From Mucilaginibacter sp. (GTDB lineage Bacteria; Bacteroidota; Bacteroidia; Sphingobacteriales; Sphingobacteriaceae), in contig NZ_JAQBOC010000095.1 in the NCBI RefSeq assembly GCF_028288225.1, positions 62,001 to 126,000 of the forward strand: a stretch of DNA of 64,000 bases, given 5' to 3'. Shown here piece by piece: positions 16,590 to 25,736 of the stretch. Position 1 is the stretch's first letter; each line of letters opens with the position of its first letter. Below the pieces are notes generated by a model. The model had not been told where the DNA came from. It ran no database searches and saw only the letters and a list, made by a program, of their open reading frames with translations. Made by a program: the position numbers and the translations under genes.

Positions 16590-17597
16590 TTATCGTAAAG
16601 TCACTTTCAATACCCGGTGATTTGACGTAACGTAAAGCGCTTTTTCATCACCTGACAGACTGCAATTTGAAGCCAGATCATTAACTAATATTTTGCCAAG
16701 TAATTTACCCTGCCGGTTAAATATCCAGATCCCACCGGGACCGGAAGCAAATACGGTCCCGTTTTTATCTATTTTTAAGCCATCGGGCATCCCTGCTGCT
16801 GTTTTGGCAGCTGTGTTTGCGCTGTAAAATATGCGGCCATGTGTAAATAATCCATTCTTATCAAGGTCGTATGCGTACCAATAAGCTTTTCCTTTGTCTG
16901 AGTTTGAAATTAATATTGTTTTGCCGCCCGGGAAAAATGCGATGCCGTTTGGCCGGGTCAGCGTATCAGTAAGTAAAGTTATTTTGCCGTTTTTTGCAAT
17001 CCGGTAAACGCCCTGGTAGGGTGCCCCTTTTAAGGGGTCCTTTACGTTTTTTTCGAGCCCATAGGGCGGATCGGTAAAATAGATATCGCCATTATTAAAA
17101 ACGGCAAGGTCATTGGGGCTGTCAAACTTTTTGCCCTTATAGGTGGATGCTATTTTTATAAATTTTGGCCGGGGTTTGTCCAGCGGTGCATCCATTACAG
17201 ATACTACCCTGTCGCCATCCTGGCAAATCACCAATTGACCTTTCAAATTCAGGCACAAACCGTTCGAGCCCAGCTCCCCGCCACGTGGTACGCTGCCGGT
17301 GTAGCCGGCAGGTGACAGGTAAACTTCCCTGCCTTTTTCCCTGGTCCATTTGTAAATGACATTTTTTTTAACATCCGAGAAAAGGAACATCCTGTGGCTT
17401 TCTACCCATAACGGACCTTCGCTCCACAAAAAGCCATCTGCCAATAACTGCGCTTTTGCGTTTTTACTGACTATGGTATTAAATTCGTGACTGATCCGTT
17501 CTAAGCTTATCAGGGGTTTTTGGACCTGACCATAGCTTGCGGCAACCGCCGGGAATAAAAGGATGATGACCGCAGTTAAACATTTGTTTTTTTTCAT
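16590..17597 (-). CDS. SMP-30/gluconolactonase-like secreted lactonase
   Basis: 335 residues. The signal peptide ends near AVAASYGQ. The beta-propeller lactonase signatures are SEGPLWVES, KFDSPNDLAVFNNGDIYFTD, RPNGIAFFPGGKTI and MPDGLKIDKNGTV, which supply the metal-binding Glu, Asn and Asp residues. It likely opens a sugar lactone in the periplasm. It is last in an operon with the transporter, kinase and aldolase of 2-keto-3-deoxy-galactonate metabolism, six bases after the aldolase, so galactono-lactone or a related aldonolactone is the likely substrate. Confidence 0.85.
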   Translation of the reverse strand: MKKNKCLTAVIILLFPAVAASYGQVQKPLISLERISHEFNTIVSKNAKAQLLADGFLWSEGPLWVESHRMFLFSDVKKNVIYKWTREKGREVYLSPAGYTGSVPRGGELGSNGLCLNLKGQLVICQDGDRVVSVMDAPLDKPRPKFIKIASTYKGKKFDSPNDLAVFNNGDIYFTDPPYGLEKNVKDPLKGAPYQGVYRIAKNGKITLLTDTLTRPNGIAFFPGGKTILISNSDKGKAYWYAYDLDKNGLFTHGRIFYSANTAAKTAAGMPDGLKIDKNGTVFASGPGGIWIFNRQGKLLGKILVNDLASNCSLSGDEKALYVTSNHRVLKVTLR

Positions 17598-17603
17598 CGT
17601 TAT

Positions 17604-18248
17604 TTATATATTTTGTGCAGTATATTTTTCCTTAAACAGGGTAAAGATTTGTTTAATTGCTATCCAGTCCTGGTTTTGAATAAGGTCCTTTGGAAAAAGG
17701 TGGCTGCCAATACCAACCCCCTTGGCACCAGCTGACAAATAGCTGCTGAAATTAGTAAGCCCGATGCCCCCGGTTGGCAAAAGCTTGAGATAATCCAGCG
17801 GGGCCAGCATTTCTTTGATGTAGCCCGGGCCCAAATTACTTGCCGGGAAAACTTTTACCATGGTCGCCCCTGAATGCCAGGCCTGATATATTTCCGTCGG
17901 CGTATAGGCGCCGGGATACACCGGCACGTTTTCCGATACGCAGGTGCTGATTACTTCTTTGTTCACTATGGGGGAGACAATAAACTGGGCGCCGGCCTTT
18001 AGGGCTTTATCCAGGTCATGCATGGTGCAAACCGTACCTGCGCCAATATTCAGCCTGCCTGCATACGCCTTGCTGAGTTTCGCAATATTTTCTGCCGCGC
18101 CTGCCGAATTCATCGTTATCTCTAGGCAGGTCAGGCCGGACTGAAAATAATTTTCTGCAATGATTTCTAAATGCTCCTGCGGTAAATTCCGCATGATGCC
18201 AATGATAGGTGCGGTGTCAAAAAGTCCGGGGTAAAATTTATTATCCAT
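17604..18248 (-). CDS. dgoA: 2-keto-3-deoxy-6-phosphogalactonate/gluconate aldolase
   Basis: 214 residues from the ATG at 18248 (MDNKFYPGLFDTAPIIGIMR); the frame is open to 18341, but that extension is inside the kinase gene. It is a class I aldolase of the KDPG family: APIIGIMRN at the entry, GAGTVCTMHDLDKAL, and the Schiff-base lysine in ATMVKVFPASN. It cleaves the 6-phosphorylated 2-keto-3-deoxy sugar acid to pyruvate and glyceraldehyde 3-phosphate. It overlaps the kinase stop by eight bases. The gene symbol rests on the operon partners; eda-type substrate use cannot be excluded. Confidence 0.87.
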   Translation of the reverse strand: MDNKFYPGLFDTAPIIGIMRNLPQEHLEIIAENYFQSGLTCLEITMNSAGAAENIAKLSKAYAGRLNIGAGTVCTMHDLDKALKAGAQFIVSPIVNKEVISTCVSENVPVYPGAYTPTEIYQAWHSGATMVKVFPASNLGPGYIKEMLAPLDYLKLLPTGGIGLTNFSSYLSAGAKGVGIGSHLFPKDLIQNQDWIAIKQIFTLFKEKYTAQNI

Positions 18249-19230
18249 GGTTAGCCTCCAGTTGTTTGTTGATATGATAATGCGCCCTGGCCACCGCTTC
18301 GTCAACCCATTGCGCTGGGTAGGTTTGAAGCTTGTCAGCAAACCCCAGCGCTTTTAGCGCGATGCTGTAATAATGTTCCAACTTGCCGCCGCATAACAAA
18401 TGGATCTGCGCTGTGTAAAAATTATTAAGATCTTGTAATTCACTTCCGATTAAAAGTCCGCTCAGGTAGTTGAAATTTTGCTTTTTGGTATATACATCGA
18501 ACAAACTGTTCGTCCGCACTTTAAAAGCCGCATTCAGCAGGTTTAAATTTGCGGAGTCAGTGACTCCTTTCAAAAAGGCCTTTAAACAGTCCGCGTTCTC
18601 CATATTGTCCTCTTTTTCAACCGAATTGCTGAGGATGCTTTTTTGGGACAGCAGTCCGAAGAAATCGCCCGTCATATAGGTTTTAAAACCGGTCACCTGG
18701 TTATTATTGATGCAGATGTGTTTGGAATGTGTGCCGGGTAGCAGGAATACCTGGTTATTTATATTGCCATGGTTGATGTTTACACAACCCATCAATTGCG
18801 TTTCTTCGCCACGCATTACATCATCGTTGCTTTTTACGCCCGAAATAACCGTTACCTCATATCCGAAACCTTCCTGTGCAGGCAGGTGTTTCATTTGCAG
18901 GCCTTCTCCCGTTAATGAAAACGGAAGTTCGCTATAAGGCAGCTCTATAAAACCTATTGATGACGATGCCATTCCGGAAATAATTAACCTGTGGCCATTT
19001 AACGGCCTGCCGGTCTTTGAGGAGATACTTTTTATATGCTGCTGTAAAACGCCAAGGTAAAAAAGGATGCGGTTGACTATGCCCGCATCGCCTGTTAACA
19101 GCCATAAGTTGTATACCCCCGCCATCCCCTGGTCAGCTGATTCGGTGCAAATTATTCCGCCGTTACTACCGTTTACCAGGCTTATCCGCAGTGTGCTTGT
19201 CCCCCAGTCGCAGCTTAAAAAATCATTCAT
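18241..19230 (-). CDS. dgoK: 2-dehydro-3-deoxygalactonokinase
   Basis: 329 residues, full length. The N-terminus FLSCDWGTSTLRISLVNG is the DgoK phosphate-binding motif of the actin-like ATPase fold; AQEGFGYEVTVISGVKSNDD and FLLPGTHSKHICI are further family blocks. It phosphorylates 2-keto-3-deoxy-galactonate at C6 using ATP. It lies between the transporter (16 bases upstream) and the aldolase (8-base overlap), so the three are translated together. Confidence 0.92.
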   Translation of the reverse strand: MNDFLSCDWGTSTLRISLVNGSNGGIICTESADQGMAGVYNLWLLTGDAGIVNRILFYLGVLQQHIKSISSKTGRPLNGHRLIISGMASSSIGFIELPYSELPFSLTGEGLQMKHLPAQEGFGYEVTVISGVKSNDDVMRGEETQLMGCVNINHGNINNQVFLLPGTHSKHICINNNQVTGFKTYMTGDFFGLLSQKSILSNSVEKEDNMENADCLKAFLKGVTDSANLNLLNAAFKVRTNSLFDVYTKKQNFNYLSGLLIGSELQDLNNFYTAQIHLLCGGKLEHYYSIALKALGFADKLQTYPAQWVDEAVARAHYHINKQLEANHG

Positions 19231-19246
19231 TTTATATTATTGCCAT

Positions 19247-20518
19247 TTATTTAATTGACTTAACCTTTCCGACCAAAAATATATAGGATAACGCCCCTAA
19301 AAACGCCAGCATGCCAATAAATACCAGCGCCGGCTGAAAATCACCGCCACCGGCAAGCAGGCCGATAACCAGGGGCACGACAACCGACGATAGCCCGCCG
19401 GTAAAATTAAAAACGCCCCCGGTAAGGCCTATCAAATTTTGTGGCGCTAATGCCGATACAAATACCCAGGTAATAGAAGCCAGCCCGTTGCCAAAAAAAG
19501 CGATCGACATAAAGCAAATGATCAACGGTGTGCTGCTGACATAATTGGCGCCAATGATAGTTATTGACAGCAGCAAACCCGCGATAACAGGCGTTTTACG
19601 GGCAACACCAAATGAATAACCCTTTTTTATGAGCCGGTCGGAGCAAAAACCGGCCAGCAGCACGCCCGCAAATGCGGCCATAAATGGTATAGGGGTCAGC
19701 AGTCCCGTTTTCAAAAAATCCATCCCCCGGTATTTTACAAGGTAAGTGGGGAACCAGGTTAAAAAGAACCAAAGGGTTGAGGTTACTGCAAACTGCCCGA
19801 TGTATATTCCCCAAAGCTGGCGGCGCATAAACACCTGTTTAAAGTCGTCCCGGGTTAGCGCCGGGGAAGAATGTTTGACCGGGTTATCATTTGTATTGAG
19901 CCCCAATTCCGCCTGGTTAACTTCCGGGTGATCAGCAGGCTCGCGGTAGACATTGTACCATATTATCCCCCATAGAACGCCGGTCAGCCCGGTGATGATA
20001 AACAGTCCCCGCCAGCCTGAAAATTGCTGGATGAGCACTAGTAATGGCGTCAGAAAGGCCAGGCCGATAAATTGCCCGCTGGTATATACAGCTATTGCCG
20101 ATGCCCTTTCATGAACCGGGAACCAGCTGGTAACAATCCGGTTGTTTACGGGGTACGATGGCGCTTCGAACACACCAATTGCAAGGCGCAAACCAAGCAA
20201 AGCGGCGAACCCTTTTATAAAACCCTGGCAAAGCGTTACCAATGACCATAAGATCAGCGTAAAAGTATATAAGACCCGCGGTTTTAGCCGGTCGGTCATG
20301 ATCCCTCCGGGTACCTGCGAGGCGACATACGTCCAGCCAAAGGCTGAAAATACCAACCCTAACTGAAACGTGCTCAATTTTAGCTCGTTGCTTATTGCGG
20401 TTGCAGCTACGGATATATTTGTCCGGTCCATGTAATTGATCACCACGTTAATAAACAGGAAAGCGAGGATCCTGAACCGGACACGGGATGGTTTTTGGCT
20501 GATGTTAATAACAGGCAT
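19247..20518 (-). CDS. MFS transporter, hexuronate/galactonate (ACS) family
   Basis: 423 residues with about 12 hydrophobic segments. The N-terminal motif VVINYMDRTNISVAATAISN and GWTYVASQVPGGIMTDRLKP are classic for the anion:cation symporter branch (ExuT, DgoT, GudP). Inner-membrane proton-coupled uptake of an aldonate or hexuronate is expected, and the kinase and aldolase behind it favour D-galactonate. It is the first gene of the operon. Symbol withheld because ExuT-like and DgoT-like members cannot be told apart by eye. Confidence 0.88.
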   Translation of the reverse strand: MPVINISQKPSRVRFRILAFLFINVVINYMDRTNISVAATAISNELKLSTFQLGLVFSAFGWTYVASQVPGGIMTDRLKPRVLYTFTLILWSLVTLCQGFIKGFAALLGLRLAIGVFEAPSYPVNNRIVTSWFPVHERASAIAVYTSGQFIGLAFLTPLLVLIQQFSGWRGLFIITGLTGVLWGIIWYNVYREPADHPEVNQAELGLNTNDNPVKHSSPALTRDDFKQVFMRRQLWGIYIGQFAVTSTLWFFLTWFPTYLVKYRGMDFLKTGLLTPIPFMAAFAGVLLAGFCSDRLIKKGYSFGVARKTPVIAGLLLSITIIGANYVSSTPLIICFMSIAFFGNGLASITWVFVSALAPQNLIGLTGGVFNFTGGLSSVVVPLVIGLLAGGGDFQPALVFIGMLAFLGALSYIFLVGKVKSIK

Positions 20519-20695
20519 TTAAATAGCGTTATAGGTTACCATTCAGCAACGCTGCCATCCCCGTGCCGCCAAAGTGATGTAAAATATATGCTGCCATTGA
20601 AAATCAATTGTAAGTCGGTAAATTATGCAAAGAAGGTTTATAAGAAATTCTAAATTAATAATTTACAATTGCATTCAGAAAAAGATTGTTATAAT
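20519..20695. promoter_or_regulatory. Upstream region of the galactonate operon with TTACAATTG/CAATTGTAA sites
   Basis: The region divergent to the transporter holds CAATTGTAA near 20606 and its complement TTACAATTG near 20662, separated by about 45 bases. Such half-sites could bind a GntR- or LacI-type regulator, but no regulator gene is adjacent. Confidence 0.3.
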
Positions 20696-20942
20696 GCATT
20701 TTATTGCATTCGGATACAACCGGGACGGCATCCTGTATGAAAGCGCCCCTTCACTTTGTTCATCGCCCTGCCGGGCTTACAGCAGCATTGATGTTTACTA
20801 TGTGCAAATGAATAAAGCATATGGCACGATCAGCCGGGAGTTAAATGAGGCCACCGCAAATTTAAATGCAGCACGGGTAAAGCTGGCGTCGCTGCAATCA
20901 GGCCGGGCAGGGACGCCTGTTTGGGTAAGTGCTATAGATTAA
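20696..20942 (+). CDS. Hypothetical small protein, doubtful
   Basis: An 82-codon frame from ATG at 20696 (open further upstream to 20625) reads MHFIAFGYNRDGILYE and ends with an apparently helical part NEATANLNAARVKLASLQSG. No family recognised. Its 3' end overlaps the MarC-like remnant on the other strand, so at most one of the two is likely intact there. Confidence 0.3.
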
Positions 20943-21243
20943 AAGGCTTTTGATGCCAGTGACGGCGATTTGCAGGCCGACACAAAATATCAGGAACGCC
21001 GTAATGCGGTTAACAATTTTTTCTCCATGTGAGCCAAGGTAGCCGATGATAGTTTTGGTATTGAGATAAAATACATAGATGAGGACACACACGCAAACAA
21101 TCGAAATAAATACGGCGCCAGTATTGAACAAATACTGCTTCGTATCGGCGGCGGCGCTGTGCGCGCTTAAGGTAAATAATACGGAAATTGATATGTGCAC
21201 ACCGTTGGATGCTAAAGAAATTATCCACCATTTATAAGAGGTT
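20898..21243 (-). pseudogene. C-terminal fragment of a MarC/UPF0056-family membrane protein
   Basis: The minus-strand frame, open from about 21243 and carrying no early start codon, contains TIIGYLGSHGEKIVNRITAF then LIFCVGLQIAVTGIKSLL, closely matching the last two membrane helices of MarC proteins (consensus LGxxGxxVxxRxxGxxLxxxGxQFxxxGI). The N-terminal half is missing: upstream is a stop codon and the VOC gene. It is therefore probably a truncated, non-functional copy. Confidence 0.5.
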
Positions 21244-21284
21244 CAGCAATTAGTTAATGTCATTGATGACCGTGACTGGTTTTC

Positions 21285-21650
21285 CTACTTACTAAACTCC
21301 CCAAAATGCCACAAAATCCCCGATGGATCATGCAAATAACATTCCCTGCCCCAGGGAAACCCCCGGACTGGCGTTAGTTTTACCCCATTATACTTATTGG
21401 TAAGATTTAAAGCCACCAGGTCTTCCCAAAATTTGTCAACATCATCCACCTCCATAAAGACCATGGTGTTGTCAACCCAATCTTTTACGTAACCATCCTG
21501 CAAGTAAAAAGCCAATTGCCCTGATTTAAAAACCGACATATTGTAGCTCAGCACTGTTTCCTCAAACCCCAGGTCGCGGTAAAAACTTCGGGATATTTCA
21601 AAATTTTCGGCTCCGATGAATGGCCGGATTGATTTAGTTTTATGTTCCAT
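21285..21650 (-). CDS. VOC family (glyoxalase/bleomycin-resistance-like) protein
   Basis: 121 residues. RPFIGAENFEISRSFYRDLG at the N-terminus and CYLHDPSGILWHFGEF at the C-terminus are the standard VOC strands. The middle VFMEVDDVDKFWEDLVAL is also typical. Several similar proteins occur in the window (3785, 35177, 49235) but they are not obvious recent duplicates. Ligand unknown. Confidence 0.8.
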   Translation of the reverse strand: MEHKTKSIRPFIGAENFEISRSFYRDLGFEETVLSYNMSVFKSGQLAFYLQDGYVKDWVDNTMVFMEVDDVDKFWEDLVALNLTNKYNGVKLTPVRGFPWGRECYLHDPSGILWHFGEFSK

Positions 21651-22057
21651 TGCTTTGGTTTTTTTATTGTTGCTAAGCGCCCGGGGCTGACGAGTATAAT
21701 GATCGAAAATAAGACATCATTTGCTAACTGAATATAAGTAAAGATAAAAAGTTTATGATTATTTCTGTTGCCAATTACGCCATTGCTTAAATACCGTGGT
21801 TAGCGGGTTGGTTTAGCTGATATATTGGCCGGCACCTCATCAAAAACAAGTTCAGTTATAAATATTACAAAACCATCTTGTCCATGCTTGTGTATTAATT
21901 AAAATAACAAATTCGTCATGGCCCCTCCCACCTACTGGCTTACCCCTTTTGTCATTCTTTCCGGAATGATCAAATACGGCGGGATAAGAATGGCCGGCCA
22001 TTGATAAACCGGCCATTCAAAAAAAGAAGCTTAAAAGCTTATTCCCAGTCAGGTTAT
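21651..22057. other. 407-base gap, no gene recognised
   Basis: Contains a 28-codon ATG frame at about 21918 without coding character and a GGCCGG-rich palindrome (AATGGCCGGCCATT, about 21992-22005) beside a second GGCCATT copy, directly downstream of the glycoside hydrolase gene. It may be its 3' processing or termination structure, but it has no T run in the right direction. Confidence 0.35.
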
Positions 22058-23735
22058 TTATTGATTTGCCCGGAATGATTCGTAAGACTGGGCAACGGCA
22101 CGATTACAGGTCATAGCCTGTGTACCGTTTTCGCTGGAAATAAATTTCGCGTTGTTTCCTTTTAGCGAAAATGTGCCATTCCCATTGTTTACCCAATCAA
22201 ATTGTTCCCATGGCCCGATCGATGTCCGGTTGCAATTTATAGCCTGAGTTCCATTTTCAGAAGATACATATTTGCCCTGGCTCATCAGGGCGACCTTACC
22301 TCCCCCGGCATCAACAATCGTAAATTGCTCCCAGCCATGGGCGGTAGCCCGGTTACAATTCATAGCCTGGGTACCGTTTTCGCTGCTAACATAAAGATTA
22401 TTGTTTCCCTTGATGGTAATTGTTTGCCCGATTGGTGCAGGAACACTGCCGGATATCACCGGCTGTGTAGGGCGTGTAGCCGTAAGCCCAAGCTGGCCTT
22501 TCAGCATCCTACCGCCATCACCCGTAAGGCGTAAATAATAATCTGCAGAGCAGGCCGTGCCATCTTCATCCAAAGAGAAAAACCCCAAACCCGTGGGCGT
22601 AAAGGCAGAAGTCTCGGTGGTTTTGGCGATTTGGTTGCCCTCGTTATATTCGTCGAACATGGAAATGTAAATGCCCTGGGCGCCCAGCCTTACCATGTTA
22701 TAAAATTGCCTCCACATAAAATCACCATGAACTCTTTGATGCTTTTGCAAATCTCCAGGCAAAACACATGGCTGGTAATCAATACCATTAGTGTTACAGT
22801 AAGCCTGATCGCCAACATTATGGTCATTGTAAAAACCGTCGGCACCGGAAATATCGGAGATCTTTCCAATCATCCAGGGCGAAATCATATTCAACGCATT
22901 ATAAGTCGCCAAAAAGCCTGTTCTCACCTCGGTACTATTCGTGTCGCGCCAATAAGCAGGTACACGGCCAATTATATAACAGCCCTGGGCTTTGAACCAG
23001 TTAATAACATCAAGACATACGGCCGCCGACCAGGGGTGATTGGTATCATTAAAGCCAAATCCCCAGATGCATACGACAGGCTTGCCATTTTGTTTAGCGT
23101 AAGCAGTCGATGATGCATAGGCTGACATTTTGTTAGTCCAGTCTGTTTTAATTTCCGATTGCATGTTGGTCCAGCCGCCCACATCATACATAATGTAAAA
23201 TTTACGCCCGTAGGTTTCGGCCGCCGTCTTAACTTTAGCAGAGATCGCGTCACGGATCGGCCCTTCCTGTCCGTTGGGATTAAATCGTTGTAAGGCCGCT
23301 CCGTCTATATTATTTTGTTGCATCCATAAAAAATGGGTATTTATTGTTTGATCATTAAACGAAGAGAACAACCTGGCTGGCTGACCATTGCCCAGGTTGC
23401 CAAAGTTGGATGCCTGGTAGGTGTTGGTATACTCGCGAACATCCGGCCAGGATATGATACTGGCATTGCCTGGCGTGGGGACAACCGAAGGGGTCGCCGG
23501 AAGCGTAATGCCACCAGGTATTGAGGGGCGAAGCATCGCCAGGCGCCGCGAACCAGCCCTGATAGCCGACAATTACTTTACCGACAACATCGCCGGTTGC
23601 AGAAGCCATAGTTCTAAACTTAGGTGTCTTTTCATCCGAAGTTTGAGAAGGAGTGATAAGTTTATTTTTGGAGCAGCTAATTATGAGGGCTGCATAAGCC
23701 ATCATCAAGATAAGATTAGGTTTCTTAAAATTCAT
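22058..23735 (-). pseudogene. GH71/99-like secreted glycoside hydrolase with beta-trefoil tail, frameshifted
   Basis: The coding sequence is split over two frames. The first 82 residues (start 23735) carry a lipoprotein signal with cysteine 21 and the start of the catalytic domain, VVGKVIVGYQGWFAAPGDAS then PLNTWWHYASG. After GDP the frame breaks near 23488-23495, at a run of four Gs; the catalytic domain resumes in the next frame with VVPTPGNASIISWPDVREY and runs through MYDVGGWTNM and YISMFDEYNEGNQI. The C-terminal third has three fascin/trefoil-like repeats with the motif SSENGTQAMNCNR. Joined length would be about 558 residues. The family breaks down alpha-glucans or mannans; the lesion is one base and could be real, phase-variable or an assembly error. 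Confidence 0.75.
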
Positions 23736-24145
23736 AAATATTGGCGTTAAAAATTTAATAATTGGTTAAACAATGGAGTTGCGTCCAACTACGGAGGTAC
23801 AAAGAGTTCCCTTTTCATAGATACAGATTAATTTATTTAGTGGATTTGTGAAATTTTCACCTTTATAATTGGTTAATTATAAAGTAAGTTGGGGGCGATT
23901 AATAAAAGATTAATTATTGCTTAATCATTGTGAATCAGTTATCAGGCTTCAAACAGATCAAATACCTGCTATTAATAATGGCTTCGACGCAGTTAAGGTG
24001 GGTCTTTATAATTATACAGGCACGCTGATATAATTATATAATATTCCAATAACCTTAAAGTAGGAAAAGCACCCTATCTTTATTATAATAATTATCAAAC
24101 TATAATACCTGTTTGATCGTTATATATTCACCAATTATAGATGTT
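23736..24145. other. Divergent intergenic region with AT-rich motifs
   Basis: About 410 bases between the damaged hydrolase and the receiver gene. No gene. It holds several copies of the ACCAATTA motif or its complement (near 23750, 23867 and 24128), discussed as a possible shared regulatory element. Confidence 0.4.
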
Positions 24146-24523
24146 ATGTCAAAAAGAATACTGATCGTAGAAGATGACTATGACATCCTCTGCCTGTTAA
24201 CCGATCTTCTGAACGAGGAAGGTTATGAAGCTGTTGGCCTGAATTTCACCCACTCAATTATTGAAAGTGTATTAACCCACAAGCCTGATCTTGTAATGCT
24301 GGATTTCCTTGTCCCCGGCATCAATGGCGGAGAGCTTTGCCATGAGCTTAAAAGCAACATTATGACCAACAGTCTCCCGGTTATCCTGTTTTCCGGATAC
24401 CCGCATTTCCTTGAATCCTTTGGTAGCTATGGTTCGGATGGCTTTATAGCAAAACCATTTAATGTAGATGCTGTGATCCATATGGTGGAGGGCTGTTTAT
24501 CAAACAACGCTGAATTAGCTTAA
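24146..24523 (+). CDS. Stand-alone response regulator receiver protein
   Basis: 125 residues from ATG at 24146 (MSKRILIVEDDYDIL); an in-frame TTG at 24113 is ignored. It is a single CheY-like receiver: acidic pair in VEDDYD, phospho-acceptor Asp53 in LVMLDFLVPG, Ser83 in ILFSGYP and Lys103 in FIAKPF. There is no output domain, so it likely passes signals by protein contact. No kinase is adjacent; an orphan kinase lies at 34101. Confidence 0.9.
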   Translation: MSKRILIVEDDYDILCLLTDLLNEEGYEAVGLNFTHSIIESVLTHKPDLVMLDFLVPGINGGELCHELKSNIMTNSLPVILFSGYPHFLESFGSYGSDGFIAKPFNVDAVIHMVEGCLSNNAELA

Positions 24524-24549
24524 GCCACAGATTAAAACCATGTTTTCAA

Positions 24550-24583
24550 AGCCCCTCAATAAATCAGGGGCCTTGTTTTTTTA
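24550..24583. terminator. Terminator shared by the receiver and DUF1080 genes
   Basis: GCCCCT (24551-24556) pairs with AGGGGC (24566-24571), followed by a T run. It lies between the converging stops at 24523 and 24588. Confidence 0.65.
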
Positions 24584-24587
24584 TTCC

Positions 24588-25574
24588 TTATTTCACAGGC
24601 GTAATCACAATATTCCTGTAATCAATCGGCCCATGATCACCCTGGATCAGTATAGGGCCTGGTTCGCCTTCTTTGCTGTTGATTGCTCCGCCGGTTATCC
24701 CAGGAATTACCTGGTTACTTATAACGGTTATTCCGTTGGCTACTATAGTTACCATTCGGCCAACCAGGGTGATATCATAAGATTGCCATTCGCCTGGGTT
24801 TTTTGCAGTCATTTTGTTAGGAGGCAGGAAGCCATAGATCGAACTGAACTGGTTGTTGATAGGCTCCGGGTCGCCGCTTTTCGTATCAATTATCTGCAAT
24901 TCGTACCTGCCCCTCAGGTAAACGCCGCTGTTGCTGCCTTGCGGATACCTGAATTCAATATGTAATTTAAAATCGGTAAAGGTTTTATCAGTTATCAGGT
25001 TAGCTCCTGAATGCGGGCTTCTCAATATACCGGCCTCCGCTATCCATTGGTTGGTACCATCAGTATGCCAGCCCTTAACATTTTTTCCGTTGAACAATTT
25101 AACTGGCGCACCCCAAACCGGGTTTTTAGCTCTGATCAACAAAGGCGCACGAACACCTGTAAAATTATAGGTAGCGCCATCGGTATAAACCATGGAGCCT
25201 TTCAGCTTATCGCCGCTCACCTCAAATTGAAAATCCATATTCCTATTTCCTTCTTCCCATTGCGGGGGAATAGAAAAGCTATATTTACTATCATTCACTT
25301 TAACTTCCGAAATTGGGCGCGCACTTCCGAAAGCGTATACAAAACGACCAATCAGCGTATGTGTTCCGGATTTCTGTACCTCTAACCACGAAGGCAGGCT
25401 TTTACCTCCCTTGTCAATAGTAATGTCCCATCTTCCAATTACATCAGGGTCCTTGGTTGGTTCTATACCGTTAGCTGATACTTTGATTGCTGAAAAAACA
25501 AATAGCAACAAAATAATTTGCATCTTGAAAAAAAATGGAATCGACTTAGTATCGGACATTGATAAGTTTTTCAT
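24588..25574 (-). CDS. DUF1080 (3-keto-disaccharide hydrolase-like) secreted protein
   Basis: 328 residues. A hydrophobic signal follows a short polar lead (FFKMQIILLLFVFSAIKVSA). Residues 40-145 are a small beta domain (GRWDITIDKGG, LIGRFVYAFGSARPI). Residues 155-328 are DUF1080: PVKLFNGKNVKGWH, KLHIEFRYPQGSNSGVYLRG, PGEWQSYDITL and the terminal GPIDYRNIVI. The domain has a concanavalin-like fold and includes hydrolases of 3-keto-glycosides. Probably periplasmic. A second DUF1080 gene lies 800 bases away. Confidence 0.85.
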   Translation of the reverse strand: MKNLSMSDTKSIPFFFKMQIILLLFVFSAIKVSANGIEPTKDPDVIGRWDITIDKGGKSLPSWLEVQKSGTHTLIGRFVYAFGSARPISEVKVNDSKYSFSIPPQWEEGNRNMDFQFEVSGDKLKGSMVYTDGATYNFTGVRAPLLIRAKNPVWGAPVKLFNGKNVKGWHTDGTNQWIAEAGILRSPHSGANLITDKTFTDFKLHIEFRYPQGSNSGVYLRGRYELQIIDTKSGDPEPINNQFSSIYGFLPPNKMTAKNPGEWQSYDITLVGRMVTIVANGITVISNQVIPGITGGAINSKEGEPGPILIQGDHGPIDYRNIVITPVK

Positions 25575-25736
25575 ATTCTCTTTTTACTTATTTTTTAATA
25601 ATTGGTGAATTATGGTGAATTGGATACAATTACCCAATTCCGGTTTAAGTTCCCAAATTAAGTAAATAAGTTAGATCAGTAAACACTTTTAATTTATTTG
25701 ATCAGTCAATAGAAAAATATTGCAAATTTTATCGGA

